Assembly: GCF_026210795.1 (NCBI RefSeq)
Contig: NC_089449.1
Coordinates: 744,001-808,000 of the forward strand
Direction: 5' to 3'
From: Rhizophagus irregularis
Taxonomy: Eukaryota > Glomeromycota > Glomeromycetes > Glomerales > Glomeraceae
Length of the DNA stretch: 64,000 bases
Shown: positions 23,077-34,874 of the stretch, piece after piece
Position numbering within the stretch: the stretch's first letter is position 1
Layout: each line of letters starts with the position of its first letter
Notes under the pieces: model-generated
Told to the model about the DNA's origin: nothing
The model's database searches: none
Seen by the model: only the letters and a program-made list of their open reading frames with translations
Position numbers and translations under genes: made by a program

Positions 23077-23289
23077 ATGGAATTTATTATATGTACTATA
23101 CCTTTAATGATATTCTTTTTTGTTATTGATATGATGTATTATGGAGTATTGTATCAAAAAGATTTTTTTGGATGGATTGCAACAGTTATCATTGTTGATG
23201 ATAATAATCAACAACAAAATGTTGCTGATGCTAGCGAAGAATTATTAAATGATATTAATAATTTAGAAATCACAAAAGAAATTCTGTAA
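23077..23289 (+). CDS. Hypothetical small membrane protein (70 aa)
   Basis: MEFIICTIPLMIFFFVIDMM at the N-terminus would be a single membrane span or signal anchor. A second hydrophobic piece (about 31-40) and an acidic C-terminus (SEELLNDINNLEITKEIL) follow. No family is recognised. The ATG has an A-rich context. It may be real because the C-terminal half is not biased to hydrophobic residues, but the evidence is thin. Confidence 0.35.
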   Translation: MEFIICTIPLMIFFFVIDMMYYGVLYQKDFFGWIATVIIVDDNNQQQNVADASEELLNDINNLEITKEIL

Positions 23290-23504
23290 AGAATTGTTTT
23301 CAGGAAGAGAGTTTCTCGAAATGTTGAATAATCATAATTTTTGTTTTTATTTATAATAATACTATTTCTTTTTAAAGATATTAAAGATTTGTATTATATT
23401 TTTTTATATATATTTCGATAAAATTTTTGTGTATAATATGCAAATTGAATCAATAACACGTAATCTGACTACGCTGTGTCAAATGTTTTATTTTAAGGCA
23501 GCCA

Positions 23505-23880
23505 GTGTAAAATTTTCATTTGAACCTAAATAATTTCCTGTAATAACATGTTTTAAATTTTAAAGCTACAATAAGTTTGTTTACAATTGAAGGTGGCAAT
23601 TATACAATAAAATCTTTAAATTCTTAAAGAGTAATCAACAATTCCAATTTCGTGCAAATTTCAATCAAAATATTTCATCTGAAATGATTTATAAAGATAT
23701 TCTTATTTGTTCTTCTATAATTAATTTCTGCGTTATAACAAAGTTTATAACAAAGTTTTGATTTATTATTTGCAACATTCTCTTATTTGTAACTTCTTTA
23801 AGTGCATTACAAAGTTTTTTGTAAGTATCAATTCCAGTTGGAAGTTTGATTGTGGAATCTACTAAAGATATAATTAATAC
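23505..23880 (-). pseudogene. Exon-1 remnant of a MIR-family gene
   Basis: Minus-strand DNA matches exon 1 of the MIR family from about codon 55 (TTCCAACTGGAATTGATAC reversed, the LPTGIDTY region) to the ATGKYL region near 23520-23560, closest to copy 4. Frameshifts, a missing start and no later exons show it is dead. A 12-bp direct duplication (TTATAACAAAGT twice, about 23734-23757) lies exactly where copy 4 carries its MITE. Confidence 0.65.
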
Positions 23881-24241
23881 TGTAATAGTTTATACTTATG
23901 GAGTTTCGTTGCACCGCTATAAAAATTAGTTATCGTTGGTTGTACTTTTATGGTTGTCAACGTTAACGTTATATTCGTATCAGGAGTACCAGAAGAACCA
24001 AATCTTAACATTAATCCATGTCATCTGAACAATTAGTACTATTTACAAATATTTTATTGTTTCGTGGGAAAATTTACTAAGGCTGCGGATTCTGATGTGA
24101 TTTTTATATCCTTTTTTTTGATTACTAATGATTACTAATACTCGGAAAATTTTGTCATCCCCGAAAACAGCTTTTTGTCATATAATTCAAGAAAATTTTG
24201 ATCTGTAGGTTAGTACACAAATAACATCCATGTAGGACGAA

Positions 24242-25590
24242 ATGGTGCCTAGCAATCAAGCGAAAGTTCAAGAGAAAAATTTGCATAGTAAAGAATACAT
24301 TGCCGAGAGTATTGAGAAGATGAAAGAGCTAATGAAAGAATTGTATAGTAAAAGGGTGCGTTGCCGAGAGCATCAATTTTGTTGTTGAGTAAGGGGGCAC
24401 AAAGACACTGGCAAGAATGTGAAGGATAAATTTTCCTGCAACTTAGCAACAATACTTGCAAGAGATCATGAGGTAGTTGCAGTATGGTTGGAATCTACAT
24501 CCGATGGTTGTATAGTTTACCTTTCTAAGAACTTTGCTTGGCTTCAGAACGATCTTGTATAATCACGACTCACCTAACAAATATATCTAAAAATGCTCCT
24601 ATGATCTCAACAGATTTTGAGATTGCTTTAATTGAAGGTATAATTATATACCGTTCGACTAAGATTGAATATCGACTTAAAGAACTTAAGGACGAAATAA
24701 ATAGGGGTCAAGAGAAGTATGATCATGATGTTATTTCTTTCATAAATTGTACTTCAATTGATGCTAATAATATAGATACATTAAAAAAATCTAAAATATC
24801 CGATCTTTGTAACAAGTATTATAATGAATTCAAATCAAAAAAGTTCATATGTTTCACCCAAAATTTTTAAAACATATCAAGAAAGTGGGATCTTATGCTG
24901 AGTCTACGAAAGAAATTATAGCATGTGTGCGTAAGACAAAGTACAAACCCCTATTCTCTAAAATTGAAGTGCGTAGAATGCGTCCTATTATCATAGATGA
25001 TCAACCCATACTTTCGTAGAAAAATATTATCAGAAGGTTTGTTGATGATAACAACTATAAATGTTTCACAGATGAATGTTTGAAAGATGAACGTATAATG
25101 AAAATAATGCAAAAAATATATATTTATACAACTACGAACCAACTTCAGCTAGATGGTGACATTGAACGTCGCATATATTTACATGCGGAATTGAACATAT
25201 TGGTCTATATTATGGACTAGAAAATTAGGAATAGGGTGTTTATTGCAGTATCTAAAAAATGTTGTTACTTGTGTGTACTATATATTGATTTGGTACAAGA
25301 ACAAGAATATAATGTAATCATATCCGGAAAGCACAAGAAAATATATAGTGGATGGAAACTTCCACATGTATCAAATAACAATTTTAAAATCAGATCCCTA
25401 AACATATGCTAAAACATCTTGACCGAATCATAACGAACAAGGTAATTCAAAATACTCGTATTATAATGACAGATTCTGGTAGTTCTGGAGATAGTACTTT
25501 TAATCCTGATGATGTATGTAGACTATGGTAGATATACTAAGTATCTCAAGTACTAGAAGTACAGTCGGATGAGAAATCGTGAAAAAGATA
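24242..25590 (+). pseudogene. Decayed OTT_1508-like deaminase-family gene
   Basis: Plus-strand blocks: an ATG-led stretch at 24242 (MVPSNQAKVQEKNLHSKEY..., ends at a stop); DHEVVAVWLESTSDGCIVYL near 24470-24520; after a frame change, TNISKNAPMISTDFEIALI and IYRSTKIEYRLKELKDEI (about 24570-24700); FLKHIKKVGSYAESTKEII (about 24860-24930); and the terminal domain, HAELN at 25182-25196 and KCCYLC with cysteines at 25260, 25263 and 25272. HAE plus a later CxxC-type pair is the zinc-binding signature of cytidine-deaminase-fold proteins, and the whole layout resembles the fungal family carrying an OTT_1508-like deaminase domain (family knowledge, unverified). In-frame TAG codons at 25017 and 25218, the latter between the two zinc motifs, and at least one frameshift make this copy non-functional. 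The zinc ligands themselves are intact. Confidence 0.6.
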
Positions 25591-25799
25591 AGGAAATTAT
25601 ATTAATGATTTAAATCCTTACTCAATAAAATAGTCAATATTGAATATTTTATGAATAATATCAAGCGATAAGCCATCAGCTGTTTTATACTAATTTTTAT
25701 TAATCATTTGAAATTTGAAATATCTTTTGATTATTGCACTTATTTTAATTAAATTTAAAAGACAAATATTCTCTTTAACAATTGACAAACAAAAACTAT

Positions 25800-27389
25800 T
25801 TAACAAATTTGATCTAATGTCAAATTATATTGCTTAATAAGCTTAATACACCACTAGAAAAGAAGGTTAAATATTAATACAAGATTTCAAATAATAAAAT
25901 GAATCAATTACTAAAAATAATTTACTATTATAATAATTTACTTACTTCATCATTTACTCCTAATATCTCATTATGACAACAAACTTCTTGAAAAGTATCA
26001 CCTCTAATAGTAAATTGAATATCATGACTACGTAAAAATTCAACTTGTCTGTCTGAAGTAGAATCACCATTACTATCATACTTTTTCTTAATGCTAAGAT
26101 TAATAATATCATTTGATTTTAGAAAACCCTGATGACTTTCTAATTTACTGTGCTTGAAGTTCCATTTATTTTCATCTCCGCCACAGCTTACTATAAATAT
26201 AACAGATAATATTAATTTTTTTTTTGTTATCTCAATATGTAATGTAAGTTATTGTTACCTTCTGTATGTTTCTCCCATACCCATGTTTGTTTAGTCAGCG
26301 GAGATTTGTAATAACCATAAAGACCATAAATAAAATTCCCTTGATAACCCTCGTAACAAATTCCAAGAAACTTATTAGATTTAATGTGTTGTAGCCCAAT
26401 AGAAGTACCAGCATAAGTAGCTAACTCTTTATCATTAAAATTAATTTTCCATAAAGAATTTGGGCCAGGTTCTGGACTCTCTACAAAAACCTAAATTACA
26501 TTTACAATAGAGAAATTTAATTATATTATCATAAAAAAAACAAAAATTATAAAACATACTAATTGAGTCTTGCTTCCAGTTTTGTAACACAAATTTTCAA
26601 TTGAACTTAAATATTTTCCCGTAGCAACATGTTTCAAAGCTACAACAGATTCATTTACAATTAACTCTGACAAATATATAGCAAAAACTTCAAATTCTTT
26701 AATTAATTTATTGATTGAATCAACATTTTCCATTTTCTTGTAAAATTCAAATGAAATATAATCAATATGATTCATCGGAAGTGATTTATAAAGATATTCT
26801 TTTTGTTCTTCTATGTCATTAATTTCTGCGTTATAACAGGACCCCGAGCAATACTGAAATAGGTAACAAGAAATAACGCGTAGAATAGGCTAAAATAATC
26901 ATGAAAATCTTTCCTTTTTTAGATAAATTTTGATAACGTTGGTAAGAAATATATTACTTTATTTAGTAACTGACTGACGTTATCATAATTCCGGCCCTGA
27001 AAAAATGCGTAGAGCTAATAGTAAAATTTTGCCAATTTCCTATGACCTATTTATATATTGTTCGGGGTCCTGTTATAACAAAGTTTCCTAAATCTCGAAA
27101 TAAATGTTGAAGTATTACCACTTCTACTTTCGGGAACATACTTCAATAATTGTAACATTTTCTTATTTGTATTTTTAAATACTGTAAAAGAAATATCTTC
27201 TTTAAGTGCTTTACTAAGTTTTTCATAAGTATCAATTCCAGTTGGAAGTTTGATAGTAGAATCTACTAATGAGATAGCCATATCTAAACATGTTAAATTG
27301 TATTTTTTACGCCAAAAATAATCATATTTTTGAAGGTCTTTTATCCACTCATCCGGATGAATATTTCCATCATATTTTGGAACATCCAT
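25800..27389 (-). pseudogene. MIR-family copy 4, exon 1 interrupted by a MITE
   Basis: On the minus strand: exon 1 first part 27389-27072, MITE 27071-26838, exon 1 second part 26837-26560 (8 bp duplicated), exon 2 26490-26259, exon 3 26190-25946, exon 4 25853-25800. Apart from the insertion every exon is open with phases 0, 1, 0 and good splice sites, and the terminal exon is longer than in relatives (WCIKLIKQYN plus eight residues). The protein would start MDVPKYDGNIHPDEWIKDL; translation into the MITE ends after residue 112 (CYNRTPNNI, stop). The MIR part has ESVVALKHVATGKYLSS, FLRSHDIQFTIRGD and a changed LGVNDE in place of LGGNDE. The intact remainder suggests the insertion is recent or that a truncated gag-like product is tolerated. 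Confidence 0.75.
26838..27071. mobile_element. 234-bp MITE inside MIR copy 4, with 8-bp target duplication
   Basis: Termini are inverted repeats (AGGACCCCGAGCAATA on one side, AGGACCCCGAACAATA on the other; about 26 bp with a few mismatches). GTTATAAC flanks both ends (26830-26837 and 27072-27079), and removing element plus one copy restores the family reading frame. An 8-bp duplication fits a hAT-type non-autonomous element. Because the ends and target are partly palindromic, a 6-bp TTATAA duplication with ends shifted by one base is also possible. Confidence 0.85.
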
Positions 27390-27447
27390 TTCTTTTATAT
27401 AAATAACACAAAAACAGCAAAAAAAAAAAAATTAAAAAAATGAATTT

Positions 27448-27511
27448 CGGCGTTTTTAATTTCCTTAAAATTAAAATTTGTATTCAGATCGACATACCGG
27501 TTTTTAGCAAG
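27448..27511 (-). promoter_or_regulatory. Upstream block of MIR copy 4 with AGG-N12-CCG
   Basis: Read on the minus strand: CTTGCTAAAAACCGGTATG, then AGG (27465-27463) and CCG (27450-27448) with 12 bases between. Compared with the plus-strand copies the first half-site is changed from CGG and the spacer is one longer. Confidence 0.5.
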
Positions 27512-30500
27512 ATTTAGGTGCACGTGACGTTTGGCGCACGATTAAGTTGATTAACTGTAAAATAAAAGTATGTCAAGTTATATAATAATAATATTTAATG
27601 TTCAATTAGATGTACGGCCTGCATTTTGAGAAAAAAGCATGTAAAATGGAAAATATTTGAGAAAGAAGAAATTGTTCGATCTGTGCATCTAGAAAAAAAA
27701 ATGGGCCATTTTTTATAGTAATTTATTATGAAAATTTCGTTTATCAAATTTAAACTCGAAAAATATTAACTATGTAAAATATTAGGTAACGCACTCTAAC
27801 GTGACGTAACAATAAGTTAGCACTTAAGGGTAATTACTAAGGATCTACCTTATGTCCATAACTAAAATGACATGACATGAGAAAATATAACATATAAGAT
27901 TGTACTTTGTAAAATTACCAAATATAAAATTTGGGGTTTCAGCCGGTATTATAAATGAAAGACTTTTGTATACTAGTCTCTCTAGTTCCTGTCATCTTTT
28001 AAGCAAATTGTTGACATGTAAAACAAAAAAAATAACCAATATACTACAATTGGTTAATTAGATTAACAAACAGTGCATTTATACTTCATATTACAGCTTG
28101 ATCTTGTGTTTAAATTAAGAATAGTAATTACAATAATCAAAAATTTCAATAAATTATTAAAAAAACATTGCTAAAATATATTATTAATTGGAAATTTAAA
28201 TTTATTAAAATAATGATACGCCAAGATAATAAGTTACTTCAAACGTGACGTGCAGGTTACGTTAAATGTCAGAATGTTACGTTAAACGTCAAATGACGTC
28301 GCCTTGGCACATTTGCCACATACGATTTAATGATGTAACACAAAAGAGGATAAGTTAGCACCCATATTTATCATTGATAATTCATATAGAAGCAATTTAA
28401 TAAAAAATTAGTTACACTGGTATTTTATGAGGATAAAATACTTGTACGTAAAATGGTATAAAATCGTTGAAATTTTTAATGATAATAATGAAATACTGTA
28501 TATAAAGGAAAATTTTTATACTCAAATAAAATTATAATTTATGAAATATGAAATATTATCACTATTAATTTTTTGAATTGGAATATAACATTTTAAAAAG
28601 GAATGATTTATCGAAATAATTATATCAATATATGAATATGATTTTACTTCATATTTTCAATGAATACCTGAAATAGTAACCTATAAACTAAACTTTAATA
28701 TTACTCGCTAAAGTTATAACCCGATGTTCAATAAAAAAATTTAATGTTCTGTGTGTTTAAATGTTTAATAAACTAGGATAATTAAATGATGTATTTAAAA
28801 GAATTCATTATTAACACAATATTCATTTATTGTGTTTTATAATCATCATCTGAATTTTGTGATAAAATCCCAATGTAATGGATGGATTTTCTCAATTCCA
28901 ATGGAAACTCAAGATGACGTCATAATCTGTTGACAAGAAAAACCATTCCTAAATCATTGTTCAATTTTATTTGTTAATTTAAGTACAAGGCGATTCGGCT
29001 TTAAATATCATCATCAAAATAGCATGGAACCAAATATATACATTTTCAGATCGTATTCTAAATTTAATATATTTATATTAACCTGTACTATTAACTTTTT
29101 GCCCTTAATATGAATTGCTCCCTAATGAAAAAAATTTCTTCAAACATTTTATTTACAAGAAGTCAAGAATTATATCGAAGGATAGTATTGACAATAAATG
29201 AATATGAATAAAATTTATATATAGTCAATTACTCAATTTCAAGATCGTTAGCTAAATTAACTCTGAGCAGATATTTAACGCTAGTCCAAATTTAATTAAT
29301 TTTTCTATTTTATAATGTAGAAATACTTGATAGTTATCATAACGAATTATTTTTATAGTAGTATCGTTTCTGACTTAGCCAAGTCTTGAAAAGACTGGTC
29401 ACCAGACGTTAAGGTTGATTAAGATCCATATATACCCACACATTAAAGGATCAAAAGAAAGAGAGAAACGTAAGTATGTATGCAAAATAATATGTGGGAA
29501 TGGAATTAATAGTATTACCAAATATCTATGAATAAGAAGTTTGGGAATATACAAATATTGAAAAAAATGTGCTAATCGAAGAAAAATTCGAGAATTGTGA
29601 CTTGGTCAAGAGAACGGCGTAGTGGTGCCTGCACTTAGTAATTTGATAATTAGTTTTTATTTTTAGTTAGAACAATAAAACTTGAAAATTATAACTTTGT
29701 TATTTATATTATTCATATTATCATATTATATTTTGTAATCCCAGTGTGAGGTCATATGAGTTTGGCGTTGGTCATCGATAATTTGAGTTATAAATCTTCG
29801 AATGTTTATTGATAATATTTGAGATTTTTGAATATCTTTTAAAAAAATCTTTATTCAAACCTGTATCCTGTTTTGAGTTACTGGACAACAATAAAGTCAA
29901 GAAAAAATTTGGTCGGATAGGTACTAACTTTCCAAATATTAAGGAAACTGATTGAGAATAGGTTAATTGATGAATTGAATGAATGAAGTTAATTAAATTC
30001 CATAACAGATAATATTAAGGAATTTACATAGTTCGTAATAAATACCACAAAGAGTAATTTTCAGAGTCATATAATTTGTACGTATGGTAACCGGAGCCTG
30101 TTATTTATTGATTACTTTTTTTATTATATTAGAAATTTGCAAAAAAAAATATTAAATTTTAAAAAAATAATAGATGAATTAATTATATTTTATTCACGTT
30201 TTTTTTTTCCTCGGATGGACAATTACATTTCAGCATCAAACTTTTGAAACTTTTAAATTCGCCATTAATTACTCTTAAACTATTTTTAACTTCTAAAATA
30301 TACACGTTTAGCAACACCATAAAAGAAATTGCTTAATTATATATAAATAATTTAAATATTAGCAACTATTAAATGTTTTATTTATTAAAAAATAGTTTAA
30401 ATACATCAAAAGATTATTTAAACAAGTATATGTACTATATATACGTTTAAGTAAAACAAATGAAAGCTTATCACAATTACGAGTCGTAAAAATGATTATA

Positions 30501-30611
30501 AGGACCTTGATCAAAAAATGAATTCAAAACACCCAATTATTTAAAAAAAAAAAGTTTTTTTTTTGCAAGGTAATCTAATGTATTCCATATGTTCTTCGCT
30601 CCCAATTTTAT
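27512..30611. other. 3.1-kb AT-rich region without a recognised gene
   Basis: No open frame with protein-like composition is seen on either strand. GTTACGTTAAAYGTCA occurs twice in tandem near 28255-28290. The region around 29380-29640 has slightly higher GC and could hold an old exon or RNA gene, but nothing is recognisable. Confidence 0.45.
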
Positions 30612-31885
30612 TCAATCTTGTTTAATAAGTTCAATGCACCACTAAATAAATTAAAAAAAAAAGATCAATATTTCATTTAGAATTACAAATAATAAAAAAT
30701 AACTTACCTCATCATTTCCTCCTAATCTTTCATTATGACAAACAAGCTCTTGAAAAGTATCATTCCCAATAGAAAATTGGATATCATGACTACGTAAAAA
30801 TGCTTCATATCCATCATTAATATACTCACCGTTATTATCATAGAATTTCTTTGTGCTTAGATTAACAACATCATTTGACTTTAAATATCGTTGACTATTT
30901 TCTAATCTACTATGATTAACCTTCCAATCCGTGTGATAATATTCACCACAACTTACTATAAAATAAAAAATACTTCCTGTCACATTTATTAATGATAATT
31001 TAAATAAACAATTTTCAATGATTACCTTCTGTATGTTCACTTATCGGAGATTTGTAACTACCACTATTTATTCCAAGATACTTATAATAATCGATGTGCT
31101 GTATCTTAATATTATGAGAATCATAAATATAATCGTGCTGGCCCTTATGAGAATCATAGTAGCAATTTTTAGCAAATATAATTTTCCATAAAGCATTTGG
31201 ACCAAGTACTTGGCTGCTTACAAAAGCCTGAATAAGTTATATAATAGTGTTTGTTAATTTCTCAAAAATATTACAACGAGATTAATGCAAAAAACCATAC
31301 CACTTGAGATTTACTTCCGGTTGTATAATGGATATTTTCAATTGAACTTAAATATTTTCCAGTAGCAACGTGTTTTAAAGCTACAATAGATTCATTTCTA
31401 ATTAAATTTAATTCATCTGTAACAATTTCTTCAAATTCTCTAATCAAATCATTCATTGATTTGATATTTTCTTTTCTTTTAGTAAATTCCGAAAGATAAT
31501 TATAAAAATAATTATCATTATTATTTGGAAGTGAATGACAAAAATAATTTTTTTGCTCTTCTATATCATTAATTTCGGCATTATAACAATATTTCCGAAA
31601 TTTTGAAATAAATTTTGGAGTTTCGCCTTTTTTTCTTTCAGGAATATACTTTAATAATCTTAATAATCTTTTATTTGTATTTTTAAACACTGTAAAAGAA
31701 ATATCTTCTTTAAGTGCATTACGAAGTTTTTCAAGACTATCAATTTCAGCAGGAAGTGAGATAATAGGATCCACGAATGATATAGCAATTTTCACATCGT
31801 TAATATTTTTAAGTTTAAAATATTTTTGAATATCATTTATCCATTCATCTGGATGAATATTTCCATCATATTTTGGAACTTCCAT
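30612..31885 (-). CDS. MIR-domain protein, MEVP subtype, copy 5 (four exons)
   Basis: Exons on the minus strand: 31885-31301, 31227-31026, 30955-30708 and 30641-30612, giving 354 aa with phases 0, 1, 0. It starts MEVPKYDGNIHPDEWINDI after a long poly-T (A on the sense strand) leader. KYIPERKKGETPKFISKF closes the gag-like domain. MIR-like segments: ESIVALKHVATGKYLSS, IKIQHIDYYKYLGI, WKVNHSRLENSQRYLKS, FLRSHDIQFSIGND, QELVCHNERLGGNDE, WCIELIKQD. Closest to copy 3; introns 1 are almost identical, so the two separated recently or have been homogenised, although they lie 17 kb apart on opposite strands. Confidence 0.85.
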
Positions 31886-31939
31886 TTTTTTTTTTTTTTT
31901 TTTTGCGAAAAAAACGGTAAAAAGAATATAAATGAGTAT

Positions 31940-32004
31940 CGGTATGTAATTTTTCCTAAAATAAATAAATTTGTGTTTAGATCGGCATACCTGTTTTCAT
32001 CAAG
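31940..32004 (-). promoter_or_regulatory. Upstream block of MIR copy 5 with AGG-N12-CCG
   Basis: On the minus strand: CTTGATGAAAACAGGTATG, then AGG (31957-31955) and CCG (31942-31940) separated by 12 bases. It shares the AGG and 12-base spacer with copy 4. Confidence 0.5.
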
Positions 32005-32264
32005 ATTCTACCAAAAATAGTTTAGCAACTTTATCACTTCGGTAACTATATAATATTTATTCTCATCTAGATTTCTAGTAGAGGTCACTTACACTAATAC
32101 TTATTTATGAGGATAATAAAATTTTTGGTAACAAACCTGAATATTAGTTTGTAAGTATATGAAAACGATAATATTTAATATAATTTTTTTAGCAAGTAAT
32201 TATTAATGTAAAAAGTAATTTACTAATGATCGGTGCTGCGATTTCTATATTAAGTAGTATTCGC

Positions 32265-32409
32265 CGGAATTTCAGGTATCGCTAAACTTGACCAACAATT
32301 TAAAACAGCTGAAACTGATAAATTTTGGTATAAAGGATTGTTGAACGCTTCTCTAACCATTGTCGTGGTTCTTTTAATAGCAAATTTTATCTTCTTGCGT
32401 AAGTATTAA
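32265..32409 (+). other. Orphan exon encoding one membrane span
   Basis: An open frame without ATG reads GIAKLDQQFKTAETDKFWYK then GLLNASLTIVVVLLIANFIF and LRKY, stop. Its composition is protein-like with one clear transmembrane helix. A possible ATG-led first exon (MIGAAISILSS) at 32229 is in another frame. No family is recognised. Confidence 0.35.
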
Positions 32410-32961
32410 AATTTATTCACTCTATCACTTTATATTATTTTTATTGACAATTATTAATTTTAAAGAACCCGGTACTTTGTCTCAATCTTTGACTTGCCCA
32501 TTATAGTCTGAATAAATTTATTATTTAAGAATCATTATACAAAGTTCTTATGATTGATTGATTATAAAGGAATTTGACATCATATTTATTGAATAAAATA
32601 TAATGAATAAAAAATTTTGTTATTTACTGAAAAAATAATCGAATCTATCCAATATATAATAAGTTGCTCAAATACCAAATCTTTATCATGAATTTATCAA
32701 TTATAATTATACCGATATAATAATTAAAACTAATGTTCATTTAAAAAAATCAGAAACGTTTAAGTTTGTATTTGGTTCTTATGCTGTTAGTACTGGTTAT
32801 TGAATTTCGGTAAAAGAAATGTCGATTGTCATACAATCCCGCCAGACGATCCATAATACGTTATTATTAAAATTTAAAGCATAAAATGTGTGCGAAACCA
32901 TTTTAATAATTTAAAGTACAATGCTATAAAGTGGAAAATGTAATAACAAATGAGAGTTGTT
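32410..32961. other. Intergenic
   Basis: AT-rich, no supported feature. Confidence 0.35.
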
Positions 32962-33141
32962 GTTGCGATCCGCGGATTTATCTGATTTGAAACTATCCGG
33001 ATGAAGATACGAATGATTCGTCATTTGCTATTTCTGTATATAAATCCAGATCCATCCGTTGATTAGAACTATTTTATAGTAATGGGTCCATTCAGATGGT
33101 CATCCGAATCATACGGATGACGAATCCATCCGGATCGTAAC
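32962..33141. mobile_element. 180-bp MITE with ATCCGGAT-rich arms
   Basis: The ends are inverted (GTTGCGATCCGCGGAT at the left, GTTACGATCCGGATGG at the right, reversed), and the inside carries ATCCGGATGA and CATCCG words in both orientations. It resembles in wording the insert at 43.9-44.2 kb. No clear target duplication was found. Confidence 0.55.
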
Positions 33142-33305
33142 ACTAAATTGAGAGTGTACGACATTGTTGCTCATATAGCAAAAATCCTAAATAAATAGCC
33201 AATAGAAATTATGATCTTTTTTTACAAACAAAGATCATAATTACTATTGGCTAATTTATCATGTTTATTTATAGATTTTAGGATTTTTATATAGCCCCTG
33301 TTTCG

Positions 33306-34874
33306 TTAATTCATGAAAAACTTTTTATGGAAACATACTTTAAATAATGTTTGGATGTTTTGAAAAGGGCGTTCTTTAGCAAGCTGTGCAAGAAACGCGT
33401 ACGCCTCTAGTACTGTTGGTGATGTCGATCCCAACAGGAGAGGCTCCGTGATGTAAAGGTCCTGGTGATCTCTCTTAACGAACCAGTGCTCATCATATGT
33501 TGATAAGATTCCATACTGCAACTGGTTCTCCGACATGTAATAATAAATTTGTTGTACTACATTCTTTACTCTCGGATTCATTTTATAGAAATCTGAGAGT
33601 AGTCCTGGTCCAATTTCACTTAGAATGTGTACTCTCTTTATCTCTATTACCAAGATTAGAGTGTTACCTAGGCAATAGCAGGTATAATCTGGTATGCCAT
33701 CACCAGGAACCTTTCTCATGGAATATTCATAGTCAGGCATAAGCTCATTTAATACCATGAATATATTTACGTTTATTATCTGACGAACTACTTCCTCATT
33801 TGTTACTTTAAAATTACTCATAAATTGTGGTTCTTTAAACTTCGGTTGTACATCATCAAAATGATGTACATTTAACGAATTAAAGAAATCTTGCCACAAC
33901 ATAACTCTTTTCGGTGGGTTTCCACCTACTTTTGTTGTACTTTTTGAGGAAGTTACGTACGGAGAATAGGCAATATGTGGCGGAATACGAGACAATGCGA
34001 CTTTAAGGGTAATAAATTCTAAAATAAAAGTGTATATATGGCAGTATAATTAATAAACTGAATTTTGTATTATAAACTGATTAAGAATCTTTTAAATAAT
34101 ATGCAAGGAGAACAATTCTATGATATTATCCCCTGCTTATTAAACAACTTAGCGATTCAAAGCTAGACATTACTTACTCGATTGTGTGATTTTCTTTTTT
34201 TTTGAGGTGGAAGAACCCTCTGCTTCCAGAGTTTCAATGTCTCGCTTTTTAGTATCACACTATACAGAAAATAAAATCAGGCGATTATTTTTCCAGTAAG
34301 TGTAATTAGGTAAATTAAGATTATGATGATCAGATGCGAGGATGCTAACAGCTCATCTCTTTGTTGTGTATAAAGGAAGGTACATTATTGAATCCTCCTT
34401 CGGAATCAATAGACCTTTATCAAAGAAACTTTTGTGTTGGCAACCTACTACACTTCCAGGAGCCCTCAGACCTTACAAGCAACTCATTGGGGCCGGACAG
34501 GGCTCCGGGGCGCAGCAAGAAGTGCAAGACCTGGTGAATAGACAACTGAAATTGCGCACCTATGTTGACCACTGCACACCTCTCGGGAACGGAACGCGAA
34601 CAAGGAGTGCAAAATCTTACAAACTTATTACGCTTACCATTCTCTTTTCTATAAGTTCCTTAGCAATATTACGAGCATCTTCTGTAAGATTCTGATCATT
34701 TGCAACACTTTTCAACATTTTATAAAACATGTTATGAATGACTCTTTTATCATTAATTTCATAATATTCACTAATCATCTTAGAAAAGTGTTGCAATGAC
34801 CACACTTTTGTTGGAAAGAATTCGAAATACTTTCCATAAGGGATTAACAACTCGGCTTCAGAAGTGGACATCAT
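33306..34874 (-). CDS. Three-exon gene with a PD-(D/E)XK nuclease-like motif
   Basis: Minus-strand exons 34874-34638, 34259-34178 and 34000-33306 give 337 aa; intron phases 0 and 1, donors GTAAGC and GTAAGT. Residues 1-79 are a small helical domain (IPYGKYFEFFPTKVWSL, EDARNIAKELIEKRM). Residues 80-106 form an acidic-to-basic linker (IETLEAEGSSTSKKKK) that looks like a nuclear signal. The C-terminal 230 residues carry GDGIPDYTCYCLG and LILVIEIKR: D211, E226 and K228 have the order and spacing of a PD-(D/E)XK active site. YYYMSENQLQYGILSTYDEH and WFVKRD follow, similar to the domain that precedes kinases in fungal FunK1-like and Crinkler-like proteins (family knowledge, not verified). Intron 1 (379 bp) contains a GC-rich insert. 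A DNA-cutting or effector-like nuclear role is inference. The open plus-strand frames across this locus are shadows. Confidence 0.7.

Noticed and set aside
29380-29640. Possible RNA gene in a slightly less AT-rich stretch
   Set aside because: No tRNA arms, B-box or known RNA motif could be identified.
33497-33742. Plus-strand ORF inside the nuclease-like gene
   Set aside because: Antisense shadow of the large third exon.
34342-34695. Plus-strand ORF across intron 1 of the nuclease-like gene
   Set aside because: It overlaps the antisense exon and the GC-rich insert and has no recognisable domain; the minus-strand gene has consistent splice sites and phases.
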